Source of the DNA: an uncultured Alphaproteobacteria bacterium
GTDB taxonomy: Bacteria > Pseudomonadota > Alphaproteobacteria > Puniceispirillales > UBA1172
Assembly (NCBI GenBank): GCA_913056245.1
Contig: CAJXME010000022.1
Coordinates: 1-9,912 of the forward strand
Reading direction: 5' to 3'
DNA length: 9,912 nt
This document shows, in pieces, positions 1 through 7,714 of this stretch. Every line of letters starts with the position of its first letter. Position 1 is the first letter of the stretch. The notes beneath the pieces were generated by a model that searched no databases, was not told the DNA's origin, and saw only the letters and a list, made by a program, of their open reading frames with translations. The translations under genes and the position numbers were made by a program.

Positions 1-122
1 TGGCCGTCGACTGAAGTTTTCGTTTTTCTCATTTCATGAATTTATGTTCTTGCTTCTGAATCCAGTTTATCAAGTCGAATTTTATTTATTGTAATATCAT
101 TTCTTATACGCATATTTTTTAT

Positions 123-154
123 CTTGTGACTGTTTGAACACAGCTTGTCACAAG
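123..154. promoter_or_regulatory. Inverted repeat upstream of porin gene, candidate operator
   Basis: CTTGTGAC (123-130) and GTCACAAG (147-154) are perfect reverse complements separated by 16 bases. The right arm is also the end of an 11-base palindrome, CTTGTCACAAG (144-154), and the spacer holds a small palindrome, TGTT-TG-AACA (131-140). The repeat sits in AT-rich non-coding DNA about 90-115 bp before the porin start and just upstream of the best -10-like hexamer. A binding site for a dimeric regulator is the simplest reading; an RNA hairpin is possible only if transcription starts further upstream. The symmetry is visible in the sequence, the function is inferred. Confidence 0.4.
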
Positions 155-172
155 TTAATTAGTTTTCTCTTT

Positions 173-178
173 TATAAG
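173..178 (+). promoter_or_regulatory. Candidate -10 element of the porin promoter
   Basis: TATAAG matches the sigma-70 type -10 consensus TATAAT at five of six bases. It lies 61 bp before the porin ATG. No good -35 hexamer stands 16-18 bp upstream; TTGTCA at 145-150 is close to TTGACA but the spacer would be 22 bp. Either an activator helps, perhaps at the 123-154 repeat, or the true promoter lies elsewhere in the AT-rich 1-200 stretch. Weak call. Confidence 0.25.
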
Positions 179-196
179 TAAATTCTACTATTACTA

Positions 197-216
197 ATGT
201 GTCCATAAGGACACAT
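197..216 (+). promoter_or_regulatory. 8-bp stem-loop in the presumed porin 5' UTR
   Basis: ATGTGTCC (197-204), loop ATAA (205-208) and GGACACAT (209-216) form a perfect 8-bp hairpin with a four-base loop. It ends 13 bases before the Shine-Dalgarno GGAG (230-233), which stands 6 bases from the ATG at 240. With transcription starting near 185, as the -10 candidate implies, the hairpin would lie close to the 5' end of the mRNA. Such 5' hairpins stabilise some outer-membrane protein mRNAs (the ompA leader is the known case); that role here is inferred. The alternative is a DNA operator, because the same symmetry would suit a dimeric regulator. Confidence 0.5.
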
Positions 217-239
217 AAACCTAAACTACGGAGAAAACT

Positions 240-1217
240 ATGCGTAAAGTTCTTCTTGCAACTACTGCACTTGTTGCGATGACTGGTTATGCCGCTGCTG
301 ATGTAAGCCTTTCTGCTTACTACGAGTTCGGTTACACCTCAATTTCTGATGACACCACTACCGATAACGATGCGATGTTCTCAGATACTGAATACCACAT
401 CAAATTTTCTGAAACCACCGATAGCGGTCTTTCATTCTCTGCTACTTTTGAAGTAGAAGGTGCTGCTTCTGCATCAGGTAAAGACGAATCATCATTGACC
501 ATTTCTACTCCTGAAATGGGTCGTTTTGTTCTTGGTCAAAATGATGAAGCAAACTACAGCTTCCAAACTTGGTTGCCAGGCGCACGCGGTTCTGCAGGCG
601 CATGGGATAACCAATACAGTGTAGTTGCTGGTAACGCTTCTGGTGCTGGCGCAGCCCTGACATCTGGTCTTTCTGCTAACCCAACAGCAAACAACTCAGC
701 TGACAACAACACTTTCGCATACTTCTCGCCAAACATGGGCGGCGTAAGCATGGGTGTTTCCACTAACACACAAGGTTCAGAAGATAATACAGCATTCGGC
801 ATCAGCTACACTGGTGACCTTGCTGGCAATTCCTTCACTGTAACAGCTGCTCAGCATTCTGACGGTGAAAGCAGCGAAACTGAAATCACCACCTATGGTA
901 TTTCTTTCGGTGTTGGTTCCGCTACAGTTGCAATTGCTAACAAGAACAAAGAAAGCGGCACCACTTACGATACAACCACCACTGGTGCTGGTATCGGTGT
1001 TCCACTTGGCGATAGCATGAATGTTTATGCTTCTATTTCTACATCTGAAGATGATGTTTCTAAAGACACTCTTGATGTGAACTCAATTGGCATGGACTAC
1101 ACCATTGCAAGCGGCCTGAACTTTGCCGTTTCTGTAAACAACTATTCGCTTGAAGGCTCAAGCATCACCAACAACGATGCTTCTGAAATCACCGCTTCTA
1201 TTCAAGCCAACTTCTAA
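240..1217 (+). CDS. Outer-membrane porin, general alphaproteobacterial type
   Basis: A 325-residue beta-barrel porin that would form a diffusion channel for small solutes in the outer membrane. Residues 1-20 are a clear Sec signal peptide (MRK, hydrophobic core, AAA before Asp21). The mature protein opens with a typical amphipathic first strand (SLSAYYEFGYTS), has alternating short strands and Gly/Ser/Asn/Asp loops, contains no Cys, and ends in Phe (ASIQANF), the C-terminal signal for BAM-dependent insertion. By hand count the mature chain has about 38 acidic and only about 7 basic residues, so it is very acidic and may favour cations. The start is supported by GGAG at 230-233 with a 6-base gap. 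Codons favour T- and C-ending forms and the gene is visibly more AT-rich than its neighbours, as expected for a very highly expressed porin, though recent acquisition cannot be excluded. It is a single-gene unit with its own leader and terminator. Substrate is unknown. Confidence 0.9.
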   Translation: MRKVLLATTALVAMTGYAAADVSLSAYYEFGYTSISDDTTTDNDAMFSDTEYHIKFSETTDSGLSFSATFEVEGAASASGKDESSLTISTPEMGRFVLGQNDEANYSFQTWLPGARGSAGAWDNQYSVVAGNASGAGAALTSGLSANPTANNSADNNTFAYFSPNMGGVSMGVSTNTQGSEDNTAFGISYTGDLAGNSFTVTAAQHSDGESSETEITTYGISFGVGSATVAIANKNKESGTTYDTTTTGAGIGVPLGDSMNVYASISTSEDDVSKDTLDVNSIGMDYTIASGLNFAVSVNNYSLEGSSITNNDASEITASIQANF

Positions 1218-1237
1218 TCCAATTTTGGGTTAACGAG

Positions 1238-1268
1238 AAGACCGCCCATTTTAGGGCGGTCTTTTTTT
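1238..1268 (+). terminator. Rho-independent terminator after the porin gene
   Basis: AAGACCGCCC (1238-1247), loop ATTTTA (1248-1253) and GGGCGGTCTT (1254-1263) make a perfect 10-bp GC-rich stem, and a run of seven T (1262-1268) overlaps and follows its base. It begins 20 bases after the porin stop codon and separates the porin from the DUF3576-leuS unit. The reverse strand has no comparable T-run, so it acts on the + strand only. Confidence 0.93.
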
Positions 1269-1273
1269 ATTGT

Positions 1274-1303
1274 TTGAATATCATTGAGTATTTACGTTAT
1301 ATC
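1274..1303 (+). promoter_or_regulatory. Candidate promoter for the DUF3576-leuS-lptE-holA unit
   Basis: TTGAAT (1274-1279) and TATATC (1298-1303) are separated by 18 bp, each matching sigma-70 consensus at four of six bases. The pair sits between the porin terminator and the lipoprotein start at 1341, where a promoter is needed. The region is AT-rich, so chance matches are likely and other pairings (for example TTATAT at 1297-1302) are equally possible. Confidence 0.3.
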
Positions 1304-1340
1304 TTAATAACAACTCCTGAAACGGATGGATTAAAGAAAA

Positions 1341-1871
1341 ATGCTCAATAAATTTGCACTCACTGTCGCTGTATTGGTGACTTTATTATTTGTTGCTTCC
1401 TGCTCTTCTGGGAACATTGAGCCATTGAACGAACGTTACGATCCGAGGAATTGGAAAAAAGGTTCGGTCATTACCGGGAAAAGCGAAAGCGGTGTTTCTC
1501 TTAAGGACTTTATCAATCCGTCAACCCCTAATGGTGCGATTCCCATCAACGCCCTCTTATGGCGAGCGGCGCTCGATACGGTTTCCGTGATGCCACTGGA
1601 TAGCGTCGATACTTTCGGCGGGACGATCATCACCGAATGGTACGCGCATCCCGACAATGCCAATCAGCGGATTAAAATTGCTATCTTTGTCGTTGATCAA
1701 GAATTGCGCGCCGATGCCATTAACGTTCAGACCTATTTGCAAGAACGCGACGCGACGACCTCCGAATGGCGTGATATTGGCCGCGATGACGGCTTGTCGC
1801 GGCGGCTTGAAGATTTGATTCTCACCCGCGCCCGTGAGATTCGCGCCAGCAATATTCTGGAAACCAATTAA
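1341..1871 (+). CDS. DUF3576-family lipoprotein of unknown function
   Basis: A 176-residue protein with a lipoprotein signal peptide: a hydrophobic stretch at residues 5-18 followed by the lipobox VASC, with Cys21 as the predicted lipidated residue. The residue after Cys is Ser, not Asp, so Lol-dependent transport to the outer membrane is plausible. Its length, features and place directly before leuS agree with the alphaproteobacterial DUF3576 family, for which I know no biochemical role. The mature part is soluble-looking with no membrane segment; it includes an aromatic/hydrophobic core (TIITEWY, IKIAIFVVDQELRADAI) and a charged C-terminal helix (SRRLEDLILTRAREIR). The ATG at 1341 is the one that gives the signal peptide; its Shine-Dalgarno is weak (GGA at 1328-1330). 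leuS follows after 25 bp, and the other lipoprotein gene of the unit is lptE, so an envelope role is a reasonable inference. Confidence 0.8.
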   Translation: MLNKFALTVAVLVTLLFVASCSSGNIEPLNERYDPRNWKKGSVITGKSESGVSLKDFINPSTPNGAIPINALLWRAALDTVSVMPLDSVDTFGGTIITEWYAHPDNANQRIKIAIFVVDQELRADAINVQTYLQERDATTSEWRDIGRDDGLSRRLEDLILTRAREIRASNILETN

Positions 1872-1896
1872 CCCATCACCCTTTAGAGTTTGATCA

Positions 1897-4488
1897 ATGT
1901 CACGCCTCGACGCCCCCAGTATTGAGCGAAAATGGCAACAACGCTGGCAGGATGCCGGTTGCTTTAACGCAAGCATGGCTTCCGATAAGCCCAAATATTA
2001 TGTCCTTGAAATGTTTCCCTATCCATCGGGGCGGATACATATGGGGCATGTGCGCAATTACACCCTTGGCGATGTGGTGGCGCGGGTAAAGCGCGCTCGC
2101 GGCTTTAATGTTTTGCACCCTATGGGATGGGACGCCTTTGGCCTGCCGGCGGAAAACGCCGCCATTGAGCGCGGCGTGCATCCCGCGAAATGGACCCATG
2201 AAAACATCGCTGGTATGCGCGATCAATTGAAAAGCATGGGCCTTTCTTATGATTGGTCGCGCGAATTTGCGACTTGCGATGACACTTATTATCGGTTTGA
2301 GCAGAAAATGTTTCTTGATTTCATGAAACATGGGCTGGCCTATAAAAAGGAAAGCTGGGTCAATTGGGACCCCGTGGAAAACACCGTTTTGGCCAATGAA
2401 CAAGTGGTCGATGGCTGCGGCTGGCGGTCTGGCGCGCCGGTTGAACGGCGGTTGTTATCGCAATGGTTTTTGAAAATCACCGCTTTTTCTGAAGATTTGC
2501 TCACCGCCATTGAAGGTTTGGATCGCTGGCCTGATCGCGTTCGCGTCATGCAGCACAATTGGATCGGCAAATCCCAAGGCGCGCGGGTGCATTTTCCGTT
2601 GACCACCGTGCCGGAAGGCGCTGACGCCAAGATCGAAGTCTTCACCACCCGACCTGATACGCTTTTTGGCGCATCTTTCATCGCGCTCGCCGCCAATCAC
2701 CCCTTAATCCTCAACCTTGCGGAAACGAACGCTAATCTCAGCGATTTTGTCGAAGAATGCAACCGCATGGGCACGTCGCAAGCAACGATTGAAGCGGCGG
2801 AAAAGAAAGGCGTCGATACCGGCCTTACCGTTAATCACCCCTTTGATCCTTCGATTAAATTGCCGGTTTATGCCGCTAATTTTGTCCTGATGGATTACGG
2901 CACGGGCGCGATTTTTGGCTCCGCGGGTCATGATCAACGTGACCTTGATTTTGCCAATAAATATGGCCTGCCTGTTATTCCAGTGGTGCTGCCGGAAGGC
3001 GTCGATGCGGCGGAATTTACCGTCACTGACACCGCCTATACCGGCGATGGACGGCTGTTTAATTCGCGCTTTCTTGATGGCCTTTCGGTTGAAGATGGGA
3101 TCGCGGCGGCCATCGCAAAATTAGAAGACCTTGACGCAGGCACGGGCGAGACCACTTGGCGGCTCCGCGATTGGGGGGTTTCCCGTCAGCGTTATTGGGG
3201 CTGTCCGATCCCCGTGATCCATTGCGAGCAATGCGGGATTCAGCCTGTTCCCGAAGATCAATTGCCCGTCACTTTGCCTGATGATGTGCAATTTGATCAG
3301 CCGGGCAACCCCATTGCCAATCATCCGACCTGGAAGCACACCACCTGCCCATCTTGCGGCGGCGCGGCGGAACGTGAAACCGATACATTTGATACCTTCT
3401 TTGAAAGTTCTTGGTATTTCTTGCGTTTTGCTGATCCCAACCCTGAGATCGCTTTTTCCAAGGAAGCGGTGAAATACTGGTTGCCTGTTGATCAGTATAT
3501 TGGCGGGGTTGAGCACGCGGTTTTGCATTTGCTTTATTCGCGGTTTTTCACCCGCGCGCTTTCGGCTTGCGGCTATCTTGATCTTGACGAGCCATTCGAT
3601 GGCATGATGACCCAAGGCATGGTGTGTCACCAGACTTTTCGCGATCCATCGGGCCAATGGCTGTTCCCCACGGAAGTCGAACGTCAAGGCGAAAATCAAT
3701 GGGTCATGCGCGGCAGCCAAGACCCTGTCACCGCTGGCCGCATTGAAAAAATGAGCAAATCAAAGCGCAATGTGATTGATCCGGAACTGATTATTTCTGG
3801 CTATGGCGCTGATACCGCACGGCTTTTCATGATGTCCGACTCACCGTCAGAACGCGACATGGAATGGACCAATGCTGGGGTCGAAGGCGCGTCGCGCTTT
3901 ATCCATAAATTATGGCGCATGGCACAATCTGATCAGCATAATGATCAAGCCCTATCGCTTGCGCCAAAAGGCATGGCCATGCCGGCGGATTTAGACGATC
4001 CAGCGAAATCCCTGATCAGCGCCACGCATCGCGCGATTGCCTCTATTTCCGAGGATATTGACCGGTTTCGCTTCAACCGCTGTGTCGCCGCGCTTTATAC
4101 CCTGTCGAACAGCATCAGCGACACGAAAGGCAAGAGTGAGAGCCAAGAATGGGCGCGCCGCTTTGCCCTTGAGCATTTGGTGCAATTGATGGCGCCGATC
4201 GCGCCTCATATTGCCGAGGAAATTTGGGAAACCCTAGGGCATGAAACGATGATCGCTGAAACCCCATGGCCTGAAGCCGACCCGGCTTGGCTGGTGGAAG
4301 ATAAAATCAGCATCGGCGTGCAAGTCAACGGCAAATTGCGCGGCACCATCGACATCACCCCTGATTGCGATAAGGCCATCGCGGAAGAAATGGCGCTGGC
4401 GCTGCCCGCCGTTCAGAAAATTCTTGATGGCCAAAACCCCAAGAAAGTCATCGTTGTGCCGAATAGGATTGTCAATGTCGTTGCGTAA
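1897..4488 (+). CDS. leuS: Leucyl-tRNA synthetase (LeuRS)
   Basis: Charges tRNA-Leu with leucine in the cytoplasm (leucine + ATP + tRNA-Leu). The 863 residues match the usual bacterial length. Class I signatures are intact: HMGH at residues 48-51 and KMSKS at 618-622. The CP1 editing domain, which removes mischarged amino acids, carries the Thr-rich motif TTRPDT (250-255) and HDQRD (345-349, with Asp349 as the probable amino-group contact), so editing should be active. Two zinc-type Cys pairs are present, C443-C446 and C484-C487. Other conserved blocks are [10 protein letters not shown] and [19 protein letters not shown]. The C-terminal anticodon-binding and tail regions are complete, including VQVNGKLRG near the end. 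The start follows a weak AGAG (1885-1888). It comes 25 bp after the DUF3576 gene and its last 14 bases overlap lptE. Confidence 0.98.
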   Translation: MSRLDAPSIERKWQQRWQDAGCFNASMASDKPKYYVLEMFPYPSGRIHMGHVRNYTLGDVVARVKRARGFNVLHPMGWDAFGLPAENAAIERGVHPAKWTHENIAGMRDQLKSMGLSYDWSREFATCDDTYYRFEQKMFLDFMKHGLAYKKESWVNWDPVENTVLANEQVVDGCGWRSGAPVERRLLSQWFLKITAFSEDLLTAIEGLDRWPDRVRVMQHNWIGKSQGARVHFPLTTVPEGADAKIEVFTTRPDTLFGASFIALAANHPLILNLAETNANLSDFVEECNRMGTSQATIEAAEKKGVDTGLTVNHPFDPSIKLPVYAANFVLMDYGTGAIFGSAGHDQRDLDFANKYGLPVIPVVLPEGVDAAEFTVTDTAYTGDGRLFNSRFLDGLSVEDGIAAAIAKLEDLDAGTGETTWRLRDWGVSRQRYWGCPIPVIHCEQCGIQPVPEDQLPVTLPDDVQFDQPGNPIANHPTWKHTTCPSCGGAAERETDTFDTFFESSWYFLRFADPNPEIAFSKEAVKYWLPVDQYIGGVEHAVLHLLYSRFFTRALSACGYLDLDEPFDGMMTQGMVCHQTFRDPSGQWLFPTEVERQGENQWVMRGSQDPVTAGRIEKMSKSKRNVIDPELIISGYGADTARLFMMSDSPSERDMEWTNAGVEGASRFIHKLWRMAQSDQHNDQALSLAPKGMAMPADLDDPAKSLISATHRAIASISEDIDRFRFNRCVAALYTLSNSISDTKGKSESQEWARRFALEHLVQLMAPIAPHIAEEIWETLGHETMIAETPWPEADPAWLVEDKISIGVQVNGKLRGTIDITPDCDKAIAEEMALALPAVQKILDGQNPKKVIVVPNRIVNVVA

Positions 4489-4936
4489 ACCCATGCTCAA
4501 TCTTCTCATCGCGGTTTTTGCTATGCTCAGCCTTAGCGGATGCGTGACGAGCCTTTCGGTGGATACACAAGCGCAATTGCAGCAACTCACCATCACCACC
4601 GATGACGGCCGCACCGAGCAATTGTTCCGTCAAGAGATTGAACGGCTGATTGGCGATCGGTCTGGCGCGCGATATGATTTGAGCGCCAGCATCACCTCGT
4701 CTCGCGGCGATAACAGCATGACCATGACCGTTCGTTATTCGCTTTATGACCAAGAGATGGGCGAAATTCTGATCAATAAATCCGTGTCATCCTCCGCATC
4801 AATCGGCGGGGTGTCGTCAGAATTTGGGGAAGAGCAAGCCTTTCTCTATGCTGAAGAACGCTTGAGCATTAATTTGGCGCAAAAAGTATACCAGCGGCTT
4901 TTACTCTATTTTACCCGCGCGGCGTCCTCGTCATGA
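4475..4936 (+). CDS. lptE: LPS-assembly lipoprotein LptE
   Basis: Outer-membrane lipoprotein that plugs the LptD barrel and helps insert lipopolysaccharide into the outer leaflet. The 153 residues begin with a lipoprotein signal peptide (Met-Ser-Leu-Arg-Lys, hydrophobic core 8-20) and the lipobox LSGC with Cys23. The rest fits the small LptE fold: a long early helix-like segment with Glu/Gln/Arg (about 45-60), then beta strands ([21 protein letters not shown]). Sequence identity in this family is low, so the call rests on signal peptide, size and the conserved leuS-lptE-holA order. I chose the ATG at 4475 because AGGA (4465-4468) stands 6 bases upstream and Lys/Arg precede the core; ATG 4493 is possible, while ATG 4424 would bury the signal peptide. 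It overlaps leuS by 14 bases and holA by ATGA, indicating coupled translation. Confidence 0.85.
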   Translation: MSLRKPMLNLLIAVFAMLSLSGCVTSLSVDTQAQLQQLTITTDDGRTEQLFRQEIERLIGDRSGARYDLSASITSSRGDNSMTMTVRYSLYDQEMGEILINKSVSSSASIGGVSSEFGEEQAFLYAEERLSINLAQKVYQRLLLYFTRAASSS

Positions 4937-5952
4937 AAATCTCAGGCCGCGGCGTTGACCCTTTCCTCGCCAACCCGCCGGCTGATCTTCGCGCCATTCT
5001 CATTTACGGTCATGACCGCGGTTTGATCCAAGAACGCAGCCGCTTGCTCGCCGAACGTTATGTTCCTGATATTAATGATCCGTTTTGCGTAACATCGCTG
5101 AATGGCGAGGATATCGCCAAAGACCCATCGCTTTTGATCGATAGCGCGGGCGCCATGCCGCCCATGGGGGGGCTGCGTCTTGTTCGCGTTCAACAATTGG
5201 GGGGATCGGCGCTCAACGCTTGCAAGACCCTCCTTGAAAACCCACCCGCGGAAAGCATCACCATCTGCACTGGCGGCGAAGACCTCAACACCAAATCAGC
5301 CTTGGTAAAATTGTTTGAACAACATGACCAAGCGGCGGCGCTCGGGTGTTACGCCGATACCGGCCAATCCCTTGGGCAATTGGCCGGCGATGTCTTTCGT
5401 CAGCATAATATTAAAACCGATCCCGCGACCATGGCTTGGATCACCGCTCACCTCGGCGCTGATCGCATGGCCAGCCGAAGTGAAATCGACAAATTGGTGC
5501 TTTTAGCGGGGCCTGATGGCACGCTTGATCTTAAAGCGGTTCAGCACGCTCTTGGCGATGGCGCGGCGATCTCCGTCAATGACGCGATCCATGCCGCGGC
5601 GAGCGGCAATATCAAAGCGCTAAGCACTGCGCTCAGCCGCTTACAGCAAAACGCCATTGCAGGCGAACAAGTTCTGCGGTCTGGGCAAATGTATTTTCAG
5701 CGGTTGTTCCGCATGGCGGCGGCGATGGAAACTGGATTGCCGCGCGATCAAGCCATGAACAGCGTAAAGCCGCCGGTGTTTTTCAACGAAAAGCGCATGG
5801 TCGAATCGCATTTGCAATCTTGGTCAGCGCCACGTTGCCGCCGCGCCATTGATCGATTGGTCGAAGCCGAACAACAATCACGTCACGGCATCGCCGCCGA
5901 TACCGCCGCTGCGCAAGCCCTGATGGCCTTGGCGCTTGCGGTCAAGCGATAA
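4933..5952 (+). CDS. holA: DNA polymerase III subunit delta
   Basis: Clamp-loader subunit that binds and opens the beta sliding clamp for the replicative polymerase. The 339 residues match the family. The N-terminal AAA+-like domain starts with AILIYGHDRGLIQERS (about 21-36), the HolA counterpart of a P-loop region without a working ATP site, and the clamp-contact region follows (roughly 55-90, LNGED then SAGAMPPMGG). The middle domain carries LGADR (174-178) and SEIDKLVLLAG (183-193), a typical HolA segment, then VNDAIHAAASGN (215-226). The C-terminal helical collar includes GEQVLRSGQMYFQRLFRM. The ATG overlaps the lptE stop as ATGA and has no good Shine-Dalgarno of its own, so re-initiation after lptE is likely. 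The stop lies 20 bp from the end of parB on the other strand. Confidence 0.92.
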   Translation: MKISGRGVDPFLANPPADLRAILIYGHDRGLIQERSRLLAERYVPDINDPFCVTSLNGEDIAKDPSLLIDSAGAMPPMGGLRLVRVQQLGGSALNACKTLLENPPAESITICTGGEDLNTKSALVKLFEQHDQAAALGCYADTGQSLGQLAGDVFRQHNIKTDPATMAWITAHLGADRMASRSEIDKLVLLAGPDGTLDLKAVQHALGDGAAISVNDAIHAAASGNIKALSTALSRLQQNAIAGEQVLRSGQMYFQRLFRMAAAMETGLPRDQAMNSVKPPVFFNEKRMVESHLQSWSAPRCRRAIDRLVEAEQQSRHGIAADTAAAQALMALALAVKR

Positions 5953-5972
5953 GGTTTATCCTATTGATATGA

Positions 5973-6941
5973 TTAAGATTTCAGGCGTTTGACAATCTCG
6001 TCAAATTGATCCAGATCGCTATATTTGATGGTGATGACCCCCGCCTCACCTTTATCGGTGACCGTCACCTCAAGCCCTGTGCTGGCCGCTAAGTCTTGTT
6101 CGAGGGCGATCACATCGGCGGATTTTTCTGGCTTCGGTCGCGGCGGCCGGTCTTGGGCGGTGACCAAGGCTTCGACTTGGCGCGCGCTCATGCCGCGGCT
6201 TAGGATTTGCGCCGCCAATTGCGCGGCATCGTCGCGGCCAATCAATGGCCGCACTTGCCCCGCGGTCAGGACGCCATTTTTGACATGGGCTTTTACCTCT
6301 TCAGGCAAATTCAACAGCCGCATCGTGTTGGCGAGATGACTTCGCGATTTGCCAATGACTTTCGACAGCGCGTCTTGGGTGTATTCAAATTCGGTGATCA
6401 AACGCCGATAACCTTCGGCTTCTTCGATGACGCTCAAATCCCGGCGCTGAATGTTTTCGATCATGGCAATTTCCGCCGCCATTTGATCATCGGCGTCTCG
6501 GATCACCACAGGCACGTCATGAAGTTTCGCCTTTTGCGCCGCCCGCCAGCGCCGCTCACCCGCAATCAATTCGTAATTTTCACCTTTATCGCTTGATTTT
6601 GGGCGCACCAAAAGCGGTTGCACGATGCCATGTTGGCGGATGCTTTCGGCAAGATCATTGAGGCTATCTTCATCAAAGACCGCGCGCGGCTGGTAAAGAC
6701 CGCTTGAAATCCGCTCAATCGCTATGGTGGTCACGCCAGAGGATGTTCGCGCTTCTCCCGCCCCTTTTTCTTGCCCAACTGTTTGACTAGGCGCGGTCAC
6801 GCCCCCCACGGCACGAATGGCGGCGCTATCCCCCAACAGCGCGGAAAGCCCTTTGCCCAAGCCTTTCGGGGCGTTCTTTCCAGAGGCCGATGATGGTGAT
6901 GCGGGTGATTTGGATTTGGCCGAAGATGGCGTTTTGGTCAT
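5973..6941 (-). CDS. parB: Chromosome partitioning protein ParB
   Basis: CTP-dependent DNA clamp that loads at parS, slides onto flanking DNA and works with ParA to segregate the chromosome origin. The 322 residues show, in order: a Lys/Ser/Pro-rich N-terminus; the ParA-interaction element GKGLSALLGD (29-38); a ParB/Srx core with YQPR (83-86) and GERRWRA (128-134), the arginine-rich CTP-binding box; ENIQRRDL (162-169); the helix-turn-helix domain with GKSRSHLANTMRLL (197-210); a linker; and a C-terminal dimerisation domain (about 275-322). The segment usually written GHARAL reads GQVRPL here (228-233). Start: ATG with AAGGA (6954-6950) 8 bases upstream, overlapping the parA stop as ATGA. It is the last gene of the minus-strand unit; no clear terminator follows. 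Chromosomal rather than plasmid type, judged by neighbours and a near-consensus parS in rsmG. Confidence 0.97.
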   Translation of the reverse strand: MTKTPSSAKSKSPASPSSASGKNAPKGLGKGLSALLGDSAAIRAVGGVTAPSQTVGQEKGAGEARTSSGVTTIAIERISSGLYQPRAVFDEDSLNDLAESIRQHGIVQPLLVRPKSSDKGENYELIAGERRWRAAQKAKLHDVPVVIRDADDQMAAEIAMIENIQRRDLSVIEEAEGYRRLITEFEYTQDALSKVIGKSRSHLANTMRLLNLPEEVKAHVKNGVLTAGQVRPLIGRDDAAQLAAQILSRGMSARQVEALVTAQDRPPRPKPEKSADVIALEQDLAASTGLEVTVTDKGEAGVITIKYSDLDQFDEIVKRLKS

Positions 6942-7714
6942 GCCGCTTGTCCTTCTTGTTTGATGACTTCGCCCGCCAGCGCGATATACGCTTTTGAGCC
7001 AGGGCAGTTGAGATCATAGAGCAGCACCGGTTTGCCATAGGACGGCGCTTCAGAAACCCGTACATTGCGCGGGATAATCGTGGCATAGACTAGCGAGCCC
7101 AGATGCGAACGGACATCGCTGGCCACCAAGGATGATAACCGATTGCGCTGATCATACATGGTCAAGACAACGCCCTGCAATTCCAGATTGGGGTTTAGGC
7201 CGCCACGCACAGCCTCGATGGTTTTCATCAATTGCGATAAGCCTTCAAGGGCATAATATTCGCATTGCAGCGGCACCAGCGCCGAATCCGCCGCCGTCAG
7301 CGCGTTCACCGTCAACAGCCCCAGCGATGGCGGGCAATCGATCAGAATGTAGTCATAATCCGCGCGCAGGGCATCGGTGATGGTTTTAAGGCGGTATTCA
7401 CGATCATCGTAATGGGATAATTCAATTTCAATCGCCGATAAATCATTGGTCGATGGAATCACCATCAAGCCTTTGATCGCGGTTTGATGGATCGCGGCCT
7501 CCACTGTCACTTGGCCGCTCAGCAATTGGTAGAGATCATCATCGCGATCGTCCATCTCCAGCCCAAAGCCTGTACTGGCATTGCCTTGAGGGTCAGCATC
7601 GATGACCAGCACCCGCCGTTTTGACGCCGCCAGCGCGGTGGCGAGATTGACCGTGGTCGTTGTTTTGCCCACACCGCCTTTTTGATTGGTCACGGCCATG
7701 ATTCGACAAGGCAT
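6938..7714 (-). CDS. parA: Chromosome partitioning ATPase ParA
   Basis: Walker-type ATPase that binds DNA as an ATP dimer and pulls ParB-parS complexes through ParB-stimulated hydrolysis. The 258 residues are typical of small chromosomal ParA (Soj), without the N-terminal helix-turn-helix extension of many plasmid ParAs. Motifs: deviant Walker A KGGVGKTT (12-19, signature Lys12), Walker A' VIDADPQGN (38-45 region), Walker B ILIDCPPS (123-130), and PRNVRVSEAPSYGKPV (215-230), a conserved Soj stretch with DNA-binding arginines. The ATG at 7714 has AAAGGG (7730-7725) upstream with a 10-base gap; an internal Met6 has no such site. It follows rsmG after a 38-bp AT-rich gap and overlaps parB by ATGA. 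Confidence 0.97.
   Translation of the reverse strand: MPCRIMAVTNQKGGVGKTTTTVNLATALAASKRRVLVIDADPQGNASTGFGLEMDDRDDDLYQLLSGQVTVEAAIHQTAIKGLMVIPSTNDLSAIEIELSHYDDREYRLKTITDALRADYDYILIDCPPSLGLLTVNALTAADSALVPLQCEYYALEGLSQLMKTIEAVRGGLNPNLELQGVVLTMYDQRNRLSSLVASDVRSHLGSLVYATIIPRNVRVSEAPSYGKPVLLYDLNCPGSKAYIALAGEVIKQEGQAA

Noticed and set aside
1..122. Possible 3' end of another gene or a small RNA at the left edge
   Set aside because: The stretch is AT-rich with stops in all frames, no terminator hairpin and no recognisable RNA structure; I see nothing to annotate.
158..198. ATTAGT (158-163) and ACTAAT (193-198) as a further inverted repeat
   Set aside because: Six-base AT-rich arms 29 bases apart are expected by chance in such AT-rich DNA.
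3372..3380. ACGTGAAAC, a complete right half of parS, inside leuS
   Set aside because: The other arm has almost no match to parS and the bases encode the ordinary LeuRS sequence Arg-Glu-Thr; a chance half-site is the simpler reading.
3121..3720. Long minus-strand open frame opposite leuS (199 codons), with similar ones at 1900-2403 and 1557-1994
   Set aside because: They lie opposite well-supported genes, have no recognisable motifs, signal peptides or ribosome binding sites, and are expected from the codon bias of the opposite strand.
4424..4474. Upstream ATG giving LptE 17 extra N-terminal residues
   Set aside because: It would place a hydrophilic stretch ahead of the lipoprotein signal and lie 65 bases inside leuS; ATG 4475 has a well-spaced AGGA and a normal signal peptide.
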